Positions 21,475 through 32,248 of a stretch of 64,000 nucleotides of DNA are shown piece by piece. Positions within the stretch are counted from its first letter, which is position 1. Each line of letters starts with the position of its first letter. The stretch is from Diplodia intermedia (Eukaryota; Ascomycota; Dothideomycetes; Botryosphaeriales; Botryosphaeriaceae): positions 62,001 to 126,000 of the forward strand of contig JAKEKT010000035.1 in assembly GCA_021495925.1 (NCBI GenBank), read 5' to 3'. The position numbers and the translations under genes were made by a program. The notes beneath the pieces are model-generated. The model ran no database searches, was not told where the DNA came from, and saw nothing but the letters and a program-made list of their open reading frames with translations.

Positions 21475-23034
21475 TCAGGCGACTCTCCTTCTCTTGTTCG
21501 ACGAGCCTTCACCACCTTCGTCACCATCCCTTTTGGTCGAGTCAGATGCCGCCTTTGCCAGCAGGTTCGCGGCGGATTCCAGGATCTCCTTTTCGCCGAT
21601 CCGCACCGCGTGGGCCATGGCCTTCCTGGCGTTACCCAGATCGGGTGCGCCCGAAGATACGCGCCGGACGTCTTCGGCAAGAGAGGTGGGGTACTGGGCG
21701 GCGCGCTTGGCGACGACTTGCCGCAGCAGAGTGGCCGTTTGCGGGGTGAGGTCCGGCTTGGGGAACTTGCCCTTCTTCTGCATGCGCTGGAAGTCGGCGT
21801 GCGGGACGTGGAGCGTGGAGAGCAGGAGGCCCAGCTCAGGACTCGCGACGGCGGCGGGGTCTTGTTCGGGGTTGCGGCCGATGTCGTAGCCGGTCTCGAA
21901 CAGGCCTTGATCTTCGAGGTAGGCGAGCTGTGCGGGGTCGGCGGAGTAAGCGAAAATGGTTCGGACGAATGATTCGGAAGATTTCCTTTTACCTTTTCCT
22001 CGACCTCGTCATCGGAGACTTTAGTCTCGGCCTTGAAGGTCTCGACGATGAGGTCCGTGGGGATCTCGACGACGTCGTACTGCTCGTAAAAAGGAGTGCT
22101 GTAGCCGTAGCGCCGCAACAAGTCGCTGCGTGGCAAAGGGCCGTAGTCGTTGAAAATTTCGTCGCCGGCCTTGATGCCGGTGATTGCCTCCATGGTCAGG
22201 ACGTCGGACCCGTAGTGCAGACGTGCGTTGTTGCGGTCGGCGTCGGCATTGAGCATGTCGGCAAGGGGCACCATGCCCTTGGGCAAAGCCTCGTCTTCCT
22301 CTTCCGAGGCGTAGCCCTCCTCATCAACCTCCTGGGTGGCTTGGTCGGGCTCAATGTCGAAAGCGTAGGCCATGATGGTGCTGCCCATGCGGTGGGCCAG
22401 TGTCAGGAGCTCGTCATCGGTGACCCCTTGGGCGACACTTGGGTCGGGGAAGAAGACGTTGGCGTGGCGGCGAAGGAGGGGGATAACGGTGCCGTTGAAC
22501 AGTTCGTTGGCCGAATCCTTGCCGATCTTCTGCACAACGGCGCTGGCTTGCAGCTCGGCCAGCTCCTCATCGGACCAGAACATCAGGGTGTCGAAGTGGG
22601 CGGGGAGGATGTCGAAGTAAGGCTTCCACGGCGAGGCATCGCCACGCAGGTACTCGTAGATCATGGTGACGATGAGCGTGCCCCACGGGTCCAGGTCTTC
22701 AAAAATCTGGGGCAGGGTGGTAGACAGGGAGGAGTTGGCGGCGCTGAGGACGGCGGAGCGGGGGATGGCGAAGAGTACCTCGCCCTCCTGGATGTCCTGC
22801 ACGGCAACTGAAGAGGAGGCAGTCAGCGGCTGGACGGGAGACAGACGAGCGGAGAGAGCGGAGCGTTCTCGTGAGGGGCAGCAGATGTCTGGACATAGAC
22901 ATACTCAGGCCTCTGCCAGCACCCCGGTGCCTCAAGTCCTCCAGTTTGACTTTCTCGGAGACGGATGCGGAAGCTGAAGGGAGCCAGCGCATGAAGGCGG
23001 CTGACCTTTCCTGGAAATCATCCTGGGTCGCCAT
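21475..23034 (-). CDS. RKM4: SET-domain ribosomal lysine N-methyltransferase (RKM4/SETD6 class)
   Basis: Exons 23034-22905, 22807-21993 and 21927-21475 join in phase to 465 residues. The SET domain is split by a long insert, as in the RKM/SETD6/LSMT class. The first part, GAGRGLIAVQDIQEGEVLFAIPRSAVL, is rebuilt across the first intron. GTLIVTMIYEYLRGDASPWKPYFDILP follows, then an acidic stretch before PLADMLNAD and ARLHYGSDVLTMEAITGIKAGDEIFNDYG, with the NDYG catalytic motif. After the second intron the Rubisco-LSMT substrate-binding domain follows (LAYLEDQGLFETGYDIG), ending in a KRRR motif. Yeast RKM4 monomethylates ribosomal protein L42; the match to that member rather than RKM2 or RKM3 is by overall pattern. 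The start codon lies 268 nt from that of KAE1 on the other strand. Confidence 0.82.
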
Positions 23035-23302
23035 TTCTCCTGGAGCAAAGCGCAGGCTGGAGACTGCAGTGTGGCCGGCGAGCGGGGCGGGAAAATGAGT
23101 GGTCGCAGCAAGCGGGAGTGACAATATTCCTGCAGCAGCACGCACGCACAGTGAGAGTAAGCCCGGCTAGCCCGGGCCCACTAGCGCCTCGGACGCACCA
23201 TTGTTCCCGCCAGCTCATGACGGGATGCTTGGGCCAATCTTATCGATACCATTTCCCAAACCTCGTCCCTCGCCTTGTCCCGCCGCGACGTACGCCAGCA
23301 CC
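23035..23302. promoter_or_regulatory. shared divergent promoter, RKM4 / KAE1
   Basis: The 268 nt between the two start codons must contain both promoters and leaders. I see no TATA box. The short distance suggests a bidirectional promoter for two genes that both act on the translation machinery. Confidence 0.5.
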
Positions 23303-24453
23303 ATGATCGCCCTCGGTCTCGAAGGCAGCGCCAACAAGCTCGGCGTGGGCATCATCTCGCATCCAGCCCCGGGCAAAGAGCCGATTGTGCTGGCGAACCT
23401 GCGCCACACGTACAATTCGCCGCCCGGCGAAGGCTTCCTTCCCAAGGATGTCGCCAAACACCACCGCGCCTGGGTGGTGCGCCTGGTCAAGCAGGCTATG
23501 CGCCAGGCCGGCTTGACTGTCGACGATCTGGACTGCATCTGCTACACCAAGGGGCCCGGCATGGGCGCCCCGCTTCAGAGCGTCGCCGTCGCCGCGCGCA
23601 CGCTGTCGCTGATGTGGGGCAAAGAGTTGATTGGCGTCAACCACTGTGTAGGACGTATGCCATTGTCTAAGACTTCCGAAGCCGGTTCTGCCGCAGCGGC
23701 TCATGAGGATGGACGGTCGCTGACGGGCTCGCGCGCAAACTAGACATCGAAATGGGGCGCGCCATCACCGGCGCCGAGAACCCGGTCGTGCTTTACGTGT
23801 CGGGCGGCAACACCCAGGTCATTGCCTATGCGGCGCAGCGCTACCGCATCTTCGGCGAGACGTTGGACATCGCCATCGGCAACTGCCTCGACCGCTTCGC
23901 CCGTACCCTGCGCATCCCCAACGACCCTGCGCCTGGCTATAACATCGAGCAGCTCGCCAAGAAGGGAAAGCATCTCGTCGAGCTTCCCTACGCCGTCAAG
24001 GGTATGGACGTCAGCTTCTCTGGCGTCAAGGCGTCCGTGGACGAGCTGGCGGCCAAAATCGACGAGAGCCTGCCTGAGGAACAGAGGTTGCGCAGCGAGG
24101 AGGACGGAGAGCTGATCACGGCGGCGGACCTGTGCTTCTCGTTGCAAGAAACCATCTTTGCTATGCTGGTTGAGATCACCGAGCGGGCAATGGCTCACGT
24201 GGGCTCCGGACAGGTGTTGATTGTGGGAGGCGTTGGTTGCAACGAGAGGCTGCAGGAGATGATGGGCTTGATGGCACGGGATCGCGGCGGCAGCGTGTAT
24301 GCCACGGACGAGCGCTTCTGCATCGACAACGGCATCATGATTGCTCAGGCCGGTTTGCTGGCCCATGCGTCGGGCGTGAAGATGCCCTTCAAGGACACCA
24401 CTTGCACCCAAAGGTTCAGAACAGACGAGGTCTTTGTCAAGTGGCGCGATTGA
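23303..24453 (+). CDS. KAE1: tRNA N6-threonylcarbamoyladenosine synthase catalytic subunit KAE1 (KEOPS complex)
   Basis: Two exons (23303-23654, 23744-24453) give 353 residues, a normal length for the cytosolic Kae1/OSGEP type with no mitochondrial leader. The enzyme moves threonylcarbamoyl from its adenylate to A37 of ANN-decoding tRNAs. The N-terminus MIALGLEGSANKLGVG is the ASKHA phosphate loop. KGPGMGAPLQSV and GVNHCVGHIEMGR follow; the latter holds the metal-binding HxxxH pair (His114, His118). The intron splits the codon of the second His. YVSGGNTQVIAY, FGETLDIAIGNCLDRFAR, DVSFSGVKA, GGVGCNERLQEMM and DNGIMIAQAG complete the family signature. The CDS ends FVKWRD. Orthology is firm. Confidence 0.97.
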
Positions 24454-24866
24454 TTCTTGGGTTTCTTCGAAAAGGTAAAAGAAAAGGCAAGGGAGAGTAC
24501 ACATCCACCTGCCAGCATTTGGACGAGGAAAAAGCGTGTTATCCACGGAGATTTGATGACTTGACGACGCACGAGGTTCACATTGGGCCTCCGGCGAATA
24601 CAGTAAGCTTGAAGTGTGTGGTACAGTGGATCACCTAAGACTTCGCCCTCTTGTATTCCGGAAAGAACTGATCGCTCTCTTTCTTTGTGGGCACTTGAAG
24701 CAAACATCTGGATGTAGGGCTCAATTTCAGAAAGCGCAAATATATCCAGATGTGAGATTCAGCCCCCTTAGTAAGTAGGGTGGGACGTCTCTTCTCCCAA
24801 GTGCAGAAAATGGAATACGGTGTTTCAACGCTCCACAGGTTTACTGATCATTTTCCATAAGAATGC
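24454..24866. other. intergenic region, tail-to-tail
   Basis: A spacer between the 3' ends of KAE1 (+) and the D-2-hydroxyacid dehydrogenase (-). It likely holds both 3' UTRs; nothing else was seen. Confidence 0.45.
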
Positions 24867-25940
24867 TTATTTGGACCTCAACACATTTACGGGGGCCACC
24901 GGGCGCCCAGTCTCGAAGAATGCCCTAATGTTCTCAAAGCATTCCCTCTCCGCCTTTCTGAAACTCATCTGGGTGAGTCCTCCCAGATGCGGTTGGATTA
25001 TAACCTTTTCGCTCTCCTTGAAGTAGTCATGAATCTCGGGTTCGCCGCAAAAGACGTCCAGACCAGCTCTCCAAATCTTGCCGGACTCCAACGCGTTGAT
25101 CAGGGCCTGCTCATCGATGACTGCACCGCGAGAGGTGTTGATCAAGATGCTTGCATCCTTCATTGATGCTAGCTCGCTCGCGCCAACCATTCCAGTGGTG
25201 CCGGGGTTCAACGGCACGCTGATCGAGACAATATCGGAAGTTTCAAGCAACGTTTGCAACGTTTGACAGTAATCTGCTTTGTATGTCGCCTCCTCCGCCT
25301 CCGAAAGGCGCCTCCGGTTGTGGTATTGGACGTCGAGGTTGAAGACGGCGGCTTTCCGCGCAATGTGCTTGCCGATGGCACCCATTCCGACGATTCCCAG
25401 CTTCAGCCCCGTGGGATCACGGCTCGGCACATGGTCTGCGCGCCACCTGCCCTCACGCGCTGCCTTCTCAGCACGGGTGGTGTCGCGGATGGCGGCGAGC
25501 ATGAGGAAGACGGCCATGTCGGCAGTGGCTTCGGAAACAGCGTCGATGGTGTTGCAGAACCAGATGTTTTCAGAGGTCATCCAATCGACACTGAACTCGT
25601 CGTAGCCCGCAGACGCCGATGCGACGCATTCCAGATGGGGGAGAAGCGGAGCGAAGAAGTCTTGGTCGAAGTTGCCATACGGATGGGTTCCCATGCGGAT
25701 TATCACGGCCTGGAACGGACCGTTTTGCTTGACTTTCTGGTCGATGTTGCGGAACCACTCTTTCCGGTCGGGGACGTCGATTACCTTGCGATGTGTTAGC
25801 ATGCGCTCCATGCAGGCGTGATATGCACGCACGTGTAGCTCGAACTTCTCACGGAAGTTGGCTAGATAGTCGGTGCCAACCCATTCGGGGTGGCGCAGGC
25901 AAAGTGCCTTGGGTTTTGCGGTTGCCACGCCTGGAGCCAT
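24867..25940 (-). CDS. D-isomer-specific 2-hydroxyacid dehydrogenase
   Basis: A single exon of 357 residues starting MAPGVATAKPKALCL. The frame is open further upstream, to 26015, but the extra 25 residues are hydrophobic and not family-like, so I chose the internal Met. The enzyme reduces 2-oxoacids to D-2-hydroxyacids with NAD(P)H. The Rossmann motif GMGAIG is at residues 185-190 inside LKLGIVGMGAIGKHIA. The catalytic residues are Arg271 (NTSRGAVID), Glu300 (DVFCGEPEI) and His318 (QPHLGG). SASAGYDEFSVDW at about 108-120 matches the substrate loop of the glyoxylate/hydroxypyruvate reductase-like group. A HNRR sequence after beta-2 (about 207-210), in place of an acidic residue, hints at NADP use. 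Substrate unknown. Confidence 0.92.
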   Translation of the reverse strand: MAPGVATAKPKALCLRHPEWVGTDYLANFREKFELHVRAYHACMERMLTHRKVIDVPDRKEWFRNIDQKVKQNGPFQAVIIRMGTHPYGNFDQDFFAPLLPHLECVASASAGYDEFSVDWMTSENIWFCNTIDAVSEATADMAVFLMLAAIRDTTRAEKAAREGRWRADHVPSRDPTGLKLGIVGMGAIGKHIARKAAVFNLDVQYHNRRRLSEAEEATYKADYCQTLQTLLETSDIVSISVPLNPGTTGMVGASELASMKDASILINTSRGAVIDEQALINALESGKIWRAGLDVFCGEPEIHDYFKESEKVIIQPHLGGLTQMSFRKAERECFENIRAFFETGRPVAPVNVLRSK

Positions 25941-26481
25941 CGGATGACGGGGTCCAGTCTCTGCAAGCAGGCGAAGCACAGCAAGATAAATGACGATCAG
26001 ACAGACACCCCGCAATGCAAAGTTGGGGGTTGCATACTCTTGGCGCTCGGAAGAGCAAAGCGATCAACGGCATCAGTCCGTATCAGCCGAGCGTAAGTGG
26101 CGTGCTCGAGAAGCCGAATCAGCCTGCGGGCATGGAGTTGTTCAAAGCCTGGATGTGGGATGGTGGAGGAGAGACACACGTGACAGGTGACTAAGCGGGG
26201 CGATCCGCCTCGTGGCAGATCGATTCTCCTTCTTCGGTAATGCCGACAGTGCATTGTCGGCATGCATGCCAAATTGCCCATGCTGCGAGCAAATGCCCAT
26301 GCCCTACGTCAGGCTGCACCCATTCGCGGATCATGTCCAATACACCGTCGTCAGCTGACGGCCTACCGGTGGTCATGCGCAAACAACCCTGCCTGACCTC
26401 CCTAGCACCACCGCCACAAGGCTGGTAAAACCAGCCCGCGTGGAGAAAAATCCTCTTCATCCCGCTCGTCTTTCCTTAACC
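25941..26481. other. divergent intergenic region
   Basis: The upstream region shared by the hydroxyacid dehydrogenase (-) and the membrane-protein gene (+). A short near-palindrome, TGCCGACAGTGCATTGTCGGCA, spans about 26239-26260. No gene was seen. Confidence 0.4.
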
Positions 26482-27646
26482 ATGTCGTCCCACGGAGGCA
26501 TCAAGCTTGGAGACCGCGAGTACGCTCGCCGGCGGTTCGGTCCAGTCATGAGTTTCCTCGCCGACTTGATTGTCGACGTGAGGGACATGCGCAAGGTCGA
26601 GGACACGCTGGACTCGACGGACAAATCCGTCATGGCCTTCAAGGATAGCCATCTGTCCGCCGTGGGCAGCGTGTCCACGACGGTACGTCAACTCCGCCCC
26701 GCCAAACAACCCACGTACTCACATTCCACACCAGGCCGCCATCGTCGCCCAGCTGTCGTCCACCACGCTCCAGATGCCCGGCCTCAGCCACGTGCACTGG
26801 ACCGCACCCGGCTGCATCATCGCCAGCCTCGTCTTCGGCGTGCTCGCCGTCATCCTCGGCGCCGTGCAGCAGCAGGTGCTCGGCACCCTCACCAACGCCG
26901 AGGGCGTGCGCATGTGGCTCAGCAACGGCCGCTTCTACCCCCCGCACCGCCTGTGCCGCCCGCGCTACGACGAGTCCATCAGCGAGACCAGCGACAGCTT
27001 CTGCTTCAGCTCCAGCCGCGGCGGCGGCGGCCACATGCACCTCGCCTCGACGCCGCAGTTCCGCGGCACCGCCCCCCGCCCCAAGCGCCGCCTGCAGGTC
27101 TCCATCGCCGCCCTGCAGCTGATGAGCATGCCGCACAAGTTCCTGACCGTCGCCGTCGCCTTCTTCCTCGGCGGCCTGGCCCTGTACCTGGGCTTCGCCT
27201 ACCGCCAGGACCTCGACGACACGCCCGCCCGCGACAACAACGAGGCCGTCTTCATCTCCTTCGTCGCCGTCGCCGGCACCGCCGTCTTCGCCGGCATGGG
27301 CGTCAGCGTCTGGAAGGTGTGGGAGGTGCGCGGCGCCGAGAAGCGCTCCGACATGGACGCCAACGGGGACGAGGAGGAGTCGGCCGGCTCCTTCACCGAC
27401 GACGGCGACGAGGAGGAGGAGAGCGAGGAGAATAGCGGCTACGACGCCGACGAATCGCAGCTGTTCGGCAGCTCGCAGACGACGACGACGCAGCAGCAGC
27501 AGCAGCAGCAGCGGCCGCCGACGAGGGGGAGGAAGTCGCGCGCCGTTGGCGGCAAGCACGATGAGATCGCTGAGATGTTGGAGGAGGCCGCGCGCCTGCA
27601 CAAGCGCCTGGCGCGGTTGATGCGAGAGGAGACGGATGGCTATTGA
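26482..27646 (+). CDS. membrane protein of unknown function with polyQ/acidic tail
   Basis: Exons 26482-26682 and 26735-27646 give 370 residues starting MSSHGGIKLGDREYARRRFG. Three or four hydrophobic segments are visible: HWTAPGCIIASLVFGVLAVIL (about 82-102), then FLTVAVAFFLGGLALYLGFAY (about 200-220) and FISFVAVAGTAVFAGMGVSVW (about 237-257). Between the first and second lies a loop with FYPPHRLCRP and a Ser/Gly-rich part. The C-terminal third is soluble: an acidic Glu/Asp stretch, a run of seven Gln coded by a CAG repeat, a basic patch and a final amphipathic helix (EIAEMLEEAARLHKRLARLM). Strong third-position GC bias supports coding. I do not recognise a named family; the layout resembles uncharacterised Pezizomycotina membrane proteins. 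The start was chosen because it directly precedes conserved-looking charged sequence and is in frame with the spliced second exon. Confidence 0.78.
27491..27511 (+). repeat. CAG trinucleotide repeat (7 units), polyglutamine-coding
   Basis: Seven CAG units inside the 3' part of the membrane-protein gene encode a Gln run between a Thr run and a basic patch. Such pure repeats tend to vary in length between strains. Confidence 0.8.
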
Positions 27647-28170
27647 TTGGGAGTGGGACCTGTACAGAGAACGATTATCTAGATCTCGCCGAGAGTCCAG
27701 TGTAGAGCTATATGACTGTATGATAGACCGGATCATGAATACCAAATCAAGACTGTTTAACGCGAAGTGGATGTTTGAGCACACCCCAACTTAAAAAGGG
27801 GACAATCGATCGAGCAAGGCGAGAGCCGGGCACACTGTATATGCGAGGCTGTTGATTGGCAGTCCTATGACTTGTGTTGTAACAGCCGCGGCAGTAATGG
27901 CAGTCCCATGAGTTGATTCACACACGTATTTGATGAGAAGATGCAAGCGGAGACTAAAGGTTTGAATGAAGAGATCTAATCTGTTTACTAAAATTGAGGT
28001 AGGTGGGTAGAAAGACGGGAGAACTTTTTGAGTCCCGCAAGGACCCATACTAAACAACGGTCGTCCAAGAGTGTGGTATCTGAAAATCCGTCATGCCGTC
28101 CAAACGCCGTGTGTCATGCAAAATGACAAATGCCAAAACGCGCAAACAAACGCCCAATCGTTACAGTCAA
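27647..28170. other. intergenic region, tail-to-tail
   Basis: This lies between the 3' ends of the membrane protein (+) and the ABC transporter (-). It should contain both 3' UTRs; no gene or repeat was seen. Confidence 0.45.
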
Positions 28171-31100
28171 TCACGTCTGCTTCTCCAAGCTCTGCAAGCT
28201 GACCAACTCAAAGTACCTGCCCTTACGAGCCAACAGCTCGTTATGTGTGCCCGCCTCGACGACCTTGCCTCCGTCAAAGACGTAGATGACGTCAGCTTTC
28301 TGGATGGTGCTGAGACGATGAGCGACGGCAAGGGTGGTGCGGCCCTTGGCGGCGGCATCGAGCGCCGCCTGGACAATCTTCTCCGACTCGGAGTCGAGCG
28401 CAGAGGTGGCTTCGTCGAGCAGCAGTATCTTCGGGTCGCGGAGGAGGGCACGTGCGATGGCGATACGCTGCTTCTGACCGCCGGAGAGAAGCGTTCCCTT
28501 GCTACCGCAGACGGTGTTGAAGGCCTCACTGTGGAACGAGCGTTAGCTTCTTTTTTTCTTTTTTGGCGAGGTGGTGCAGGCGGGGTACTTACGGGAGGGA
28601 CATGATGAAGTCGTAGATGTTGGCGTCCTTGCAGGCCTTGATGATGGATTCCTCCGGCACGTTCTCGCGATCAGCTCCCAGCAAGATGTTGTCCCTGATG
28701 GTGCCTTGGTACAGCGTGGGTTCTTGGCTGACCAGAGCGATGTAGCTGCGGTAGTCGTTGATGTTGAGAGAAGAGATTTCCTTTCCGTCGACGTAGATGC
28801 CGCCGCTGAGGGGGTCGTAGAAACGCTCCAGTAGAGCGATCGTGGTACTCTTTCCGCAGCCACTAGCCCCGACCAAGGCGACGTATTGGCCAGGCTTGAC
28901 AGTGAGATCAAGACCACGGAGGACCGGCTGCTCAGGACGCGTCGGGTAGCGGAAGTGAACGTTGCGGAACTCAATGTTGCCCTCCATTGTCTGGATCTTC
29001 TCGCCATCTTGCGACCAAGTGTCGATCTCAGGCTTACGGTCGAACAGTGTCTTCAATTGGATAGCAGCATGCTTGGCCTTACCCATATCCGGAGCGAAAC
29101 TGAAAATGGTACCAGCTGACTGGGCTCCGAAAGTGATGGCGGCGAAACACACGAAGAATTGGAACAGCGTGTACGTGTCCGCGCTGATGAGGGTTCCGCC
29201 ATACCAGAAGCCGAGGGCAGTACACAGGAACATGCCGGATTGAGAAAGTGCATACAGGGTGGAGGATCGAAGAATCGAGCGCAAGTTCTTCGAGCCCTGG
29301 GCCGCCAGTTGGTCGTGGTAGTTGGTGTAGACATCCTCCTCGCGAGTCAAAGAAGCAACGGTGCGGATGGCTGAGGTTGCCTCGCAAGCATAAGAAGCTG
29401 AAGACTCGTACGCCTTCTTCGACCGCTGCTCGAAGCGAGCCAATATCCAGAAACGGAGGAAACCACAGGCAAGAAGCACGGGGATCGTTGAAGCACAGAC
29501 GAGACCAAGCTGCCAGCCAATGGAGATACCGAGTGCAAGGGCTCCGATAAGTGTGGTCAGGACGGTGAAAATCGTTCCGAGGGTAGCTCCGCTCAGACCT
29601 GCGAGGGCGGTAGTCTCCGTGGAGAGGAAGGAGGTCAGAGATCCAGCGCTGTTTTCGTCCTTGTCAAAGAAGGCGATGTCCTGGCGAAGCATGGTCCGGA
29701 AGGCAGTATCACGAACGCGGTGGATAAGCTTCTCAGAGCAGACGGCGAAGCACAAACCCTGGCCAGTGAAGGAAATCAGTTGAGTGAAGGCCAACATCAG
29801 ATACATCAAGCTCCAGAAGTTCGCCTCTGAGCGCAGCTCGCCATACTCCGACGGTGGCCTCGATAGGGCGGAAATCGACTTGGCGAAGAACACGGCCTGA
29901 ACTGGGTTGCCACCACCAGCGATGATGGACCAGAACAATCCAGTGAGCATGAGCATCCATTCCTGCCTGTTGAAGCTTGCGATGAGCTTGATGAGTGTCC
30001 CGAGCGAGTAATTGTGGGCTTTTTCGGGGTGTCTCTTCGCGAGAGCTACGCTGGATTCCGACTTTCCAGTATGAGTGCGCTTTAGCCTTGCCGCCAAATC
30101 ATCATCTGGATCAGTGGAAAGCGCGCCTTTGCCGGATTGGGATGATGCAACGCGCTTGAGTTGCTCGTCGTCGGTTTCAGTGGGCTCGGCTTCCTCTTCA
30201 ATCTTCTCGCTCGCGGCGGCGATCCTTTGGGCTTCCACAAGGTTGTAGTAGGCGGCCTTCTTCTCCAAGAGTTCGTTGTGATTGCCCTGCTCGACGATGC
30301 GGCCCTGGGACATGACGACAATCTTGTCTGCAGTCTTGATCGTGGACAGACGGTGAGCGATGACAATTGTGGTTCGGCCCTGCGCAGCCCTGTCCAGCGC
30401 GGCCTGGACAACACCTTCGCTCTTCGTATCCAGAGCAGAAGTGGCCTCGTCCAAGAGGAGAATCTTGGGGTCGCTGACAATCGCGCGAGCAATTGCAATA
30501 CGCTGCTTCTGGCCACCGGAAAGCAAGAAACCACGTTCGCCCACATTTGTCTCATAACCTTCGGGGAGTGCCGAGACAAAATCATGGGCATTGGCCATCC
30601 TGGCGGCGTTATAAACCATTTCGCGAACCGTTTCTTCCCCCATGTGCTCGTACTTTGTTCCAATGAGACCGTGCTTGATGTTGCTGAAAATGGTTGTGGC
30701 GAAGAGGACGGGCTCTTGTTGGACAAGAGCGATCTGTTGGCGCAGCCAGTGCAAGTTGAGCTCCTGCACATTGACGCCATCCAGCAGAACATCGCCGCCA
30801 ACAGGATCATAGAAGCGTTCGACGAGACCAACAATGGTACTCTTTCCAGAGCCGGATGCGCCCACGAGGGCAGTGGTTTTACCGGCCTCGACCAAAAGAT
30901 TGACGCCATCCATAACAGTGACTTCAGGGCGAGAAGGATAGATGTGCTTGACAGCCTTGAGTTCGACCTCTCCTTGGAGGTTCTCAAGCTTCCTACCTTC
31001 CTTGGAGGTGGGATCAAGAGGCGAGACTCGGTCAATGGTGCCATACATCTTCGAAGCGGCGGCAGTGGCAGTGGTGAAGGCCTGCAGCCAGGGACCGATG

Positions 31101-32248
31101 TTTCCAAGAGAAAAGGCGCCAATCATGACGGCGAGGAGGATAGTCAAGACGTCCGAAAGAGACATCTCTCCGGCGACAAGGTATCTAGAGCCCATCCAGA
31201 AAGCCAGGCCGTAGTTGAGGTAGACGATGGTCATCATGGCGCCAAGCATGGAAGCGAGGACGGTCTTCTGCTTCTTGCCCCAGTACTCGGCAATGACGAG
31301 GTGTTCATTGTACTGGCGAGCGAGCTTATCCTGAGTTCCGAAGGCCACGGCATTCCTGATTGAGCTGAAGACCTCCTCGACAACGGTTCCTCCCAGAGCA
31401 TACGAAGCAAGCGAATTCTTGTTGTACTTCATGATAAAGGTAGAACCGCCTCCCATGGTGAAGACAATGGCGAAGATGGTGGAGCACAGGATCAGGGTGA
31501 GCTTCCAGTACTTGACAAAGCCAATGATGAAGGCAGTGACGAAGGTTGCGAGGGCTTGCAGGACAAGACCGACCTTCTCGGAAATGCCATCCTGGACGAG
31601 GTTGGCATCCGCGGTGATCCTGGTGGTGATTTCTCCGGCACCGATCTTGTCGAAGTAGCCGACGTTCTGGCGGAGGATGGCGGCGAGATATTTCTCCCTG
31701 ATCCTGGAAGAGATGCGCTCGCCGACGTAGATCCAGCCGACGGTGGCAATGTAGCAGGTGAAGAACTCGCCGATGAAGAGGTAGACAAAGTACAAGACGA
31801 ACTGGGTCAACTGGTCGTTGAAGTCGCTTTTGGAGAGGGTTCCCTGGAACATGCCCTGGAAGGTGCCGGAGAGGGAGCCGAAGACGACCGTCATGAGCGG
31901 GAGAACGGCGCCGGCGGCGATGGCGCAGATGGACGCGACGGCGATGATGGTCCATTCGAGCTTGTTGGCGTAGCGATAGAGGGCCAGGTAGGAAATGCTG
32001 ACGGCAGGAGTGTCGAGCTGGCGCTTCAAAATGGCCCTCTCGTTCTCCGGCAGATGGGCGAAAGGGTCCGTCTCTTCTTCGTCGCTGTCCTGGATGTCGA
32101 TCTGCTGGGTGGGGACCGGGTTCAGCGCGGGAGCTTCGGCCACGGCGGCGGCCTCGTTGAGCATTGCCTTCTCATTGTTGGCAGTCACATCGGTGGCCAA
32201 GGAAGGCGCCTGGCTGATGTGTTTTTCGAAGTCCCCGTCGTTCGCCAT
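28171..32248 (-). CDS. ABC transporter, ABCB/MDR full-size type (multidrug resistance)
   Basis: Exons 32248-28593 and 28528-28171 join to 1337 residues, the size of a full TMD-NBD-TMD-NBD half-pair fused in one chain. A cytosolic N-terminal tail of about 110 residues precedes the first membrane domain. NBD1 has Walker A GASGSGKST (about residue 463), the signature LLSGGQKQR and Walker B ILLLDEATSALD, then an H-loop in IVIAHRLSTI. A charged linker of about 100 residues follows. The second membrane domain and NBD2 repeat the set: Walker A GASGCGKST at about residue 1126, LLSGGQKQR, ILLLDEATSALD and VAHRLSTI. The 64-nt intron falls between IMSLP and EAFNTV in NBD2. Relatives include Schizosaccharomyces Pmd1 and Aspergillus AtrD/Mdr proteins, which export lipophilic drugs at the plasma membrane. 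Substrates cannot be read from sequence. Confidence 0.96.

Noticed and set aside
21930..22811. 293-codon plus-strand frame antisense to RKM4
   Set aside because: It is antisense to the conserved SET domain and gives a Gly/Val/Asp-rich translation with no motif.
24867..26015. 25-residue N-terminal extension of the hydroxyacid dehydrogenase
   Set aside because: It is hydrophobic and not family-like; the internal Met at 25940 gives the usual start of the catalytic domain.
28286..28293. TGACGTCA octamer inside the ABC transporter
   Set aside because: It is in coding sequence; its presence here and in CTR9 shows that the octamer also occurs by chance in this window.
30161..31363. 400-codon open frame antisense to the ABC transporter
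   Set aside because: It mirrors the codon usage of the real gene on the other strand, has no start context or family motif, and lies wholly within a certain coding exon.
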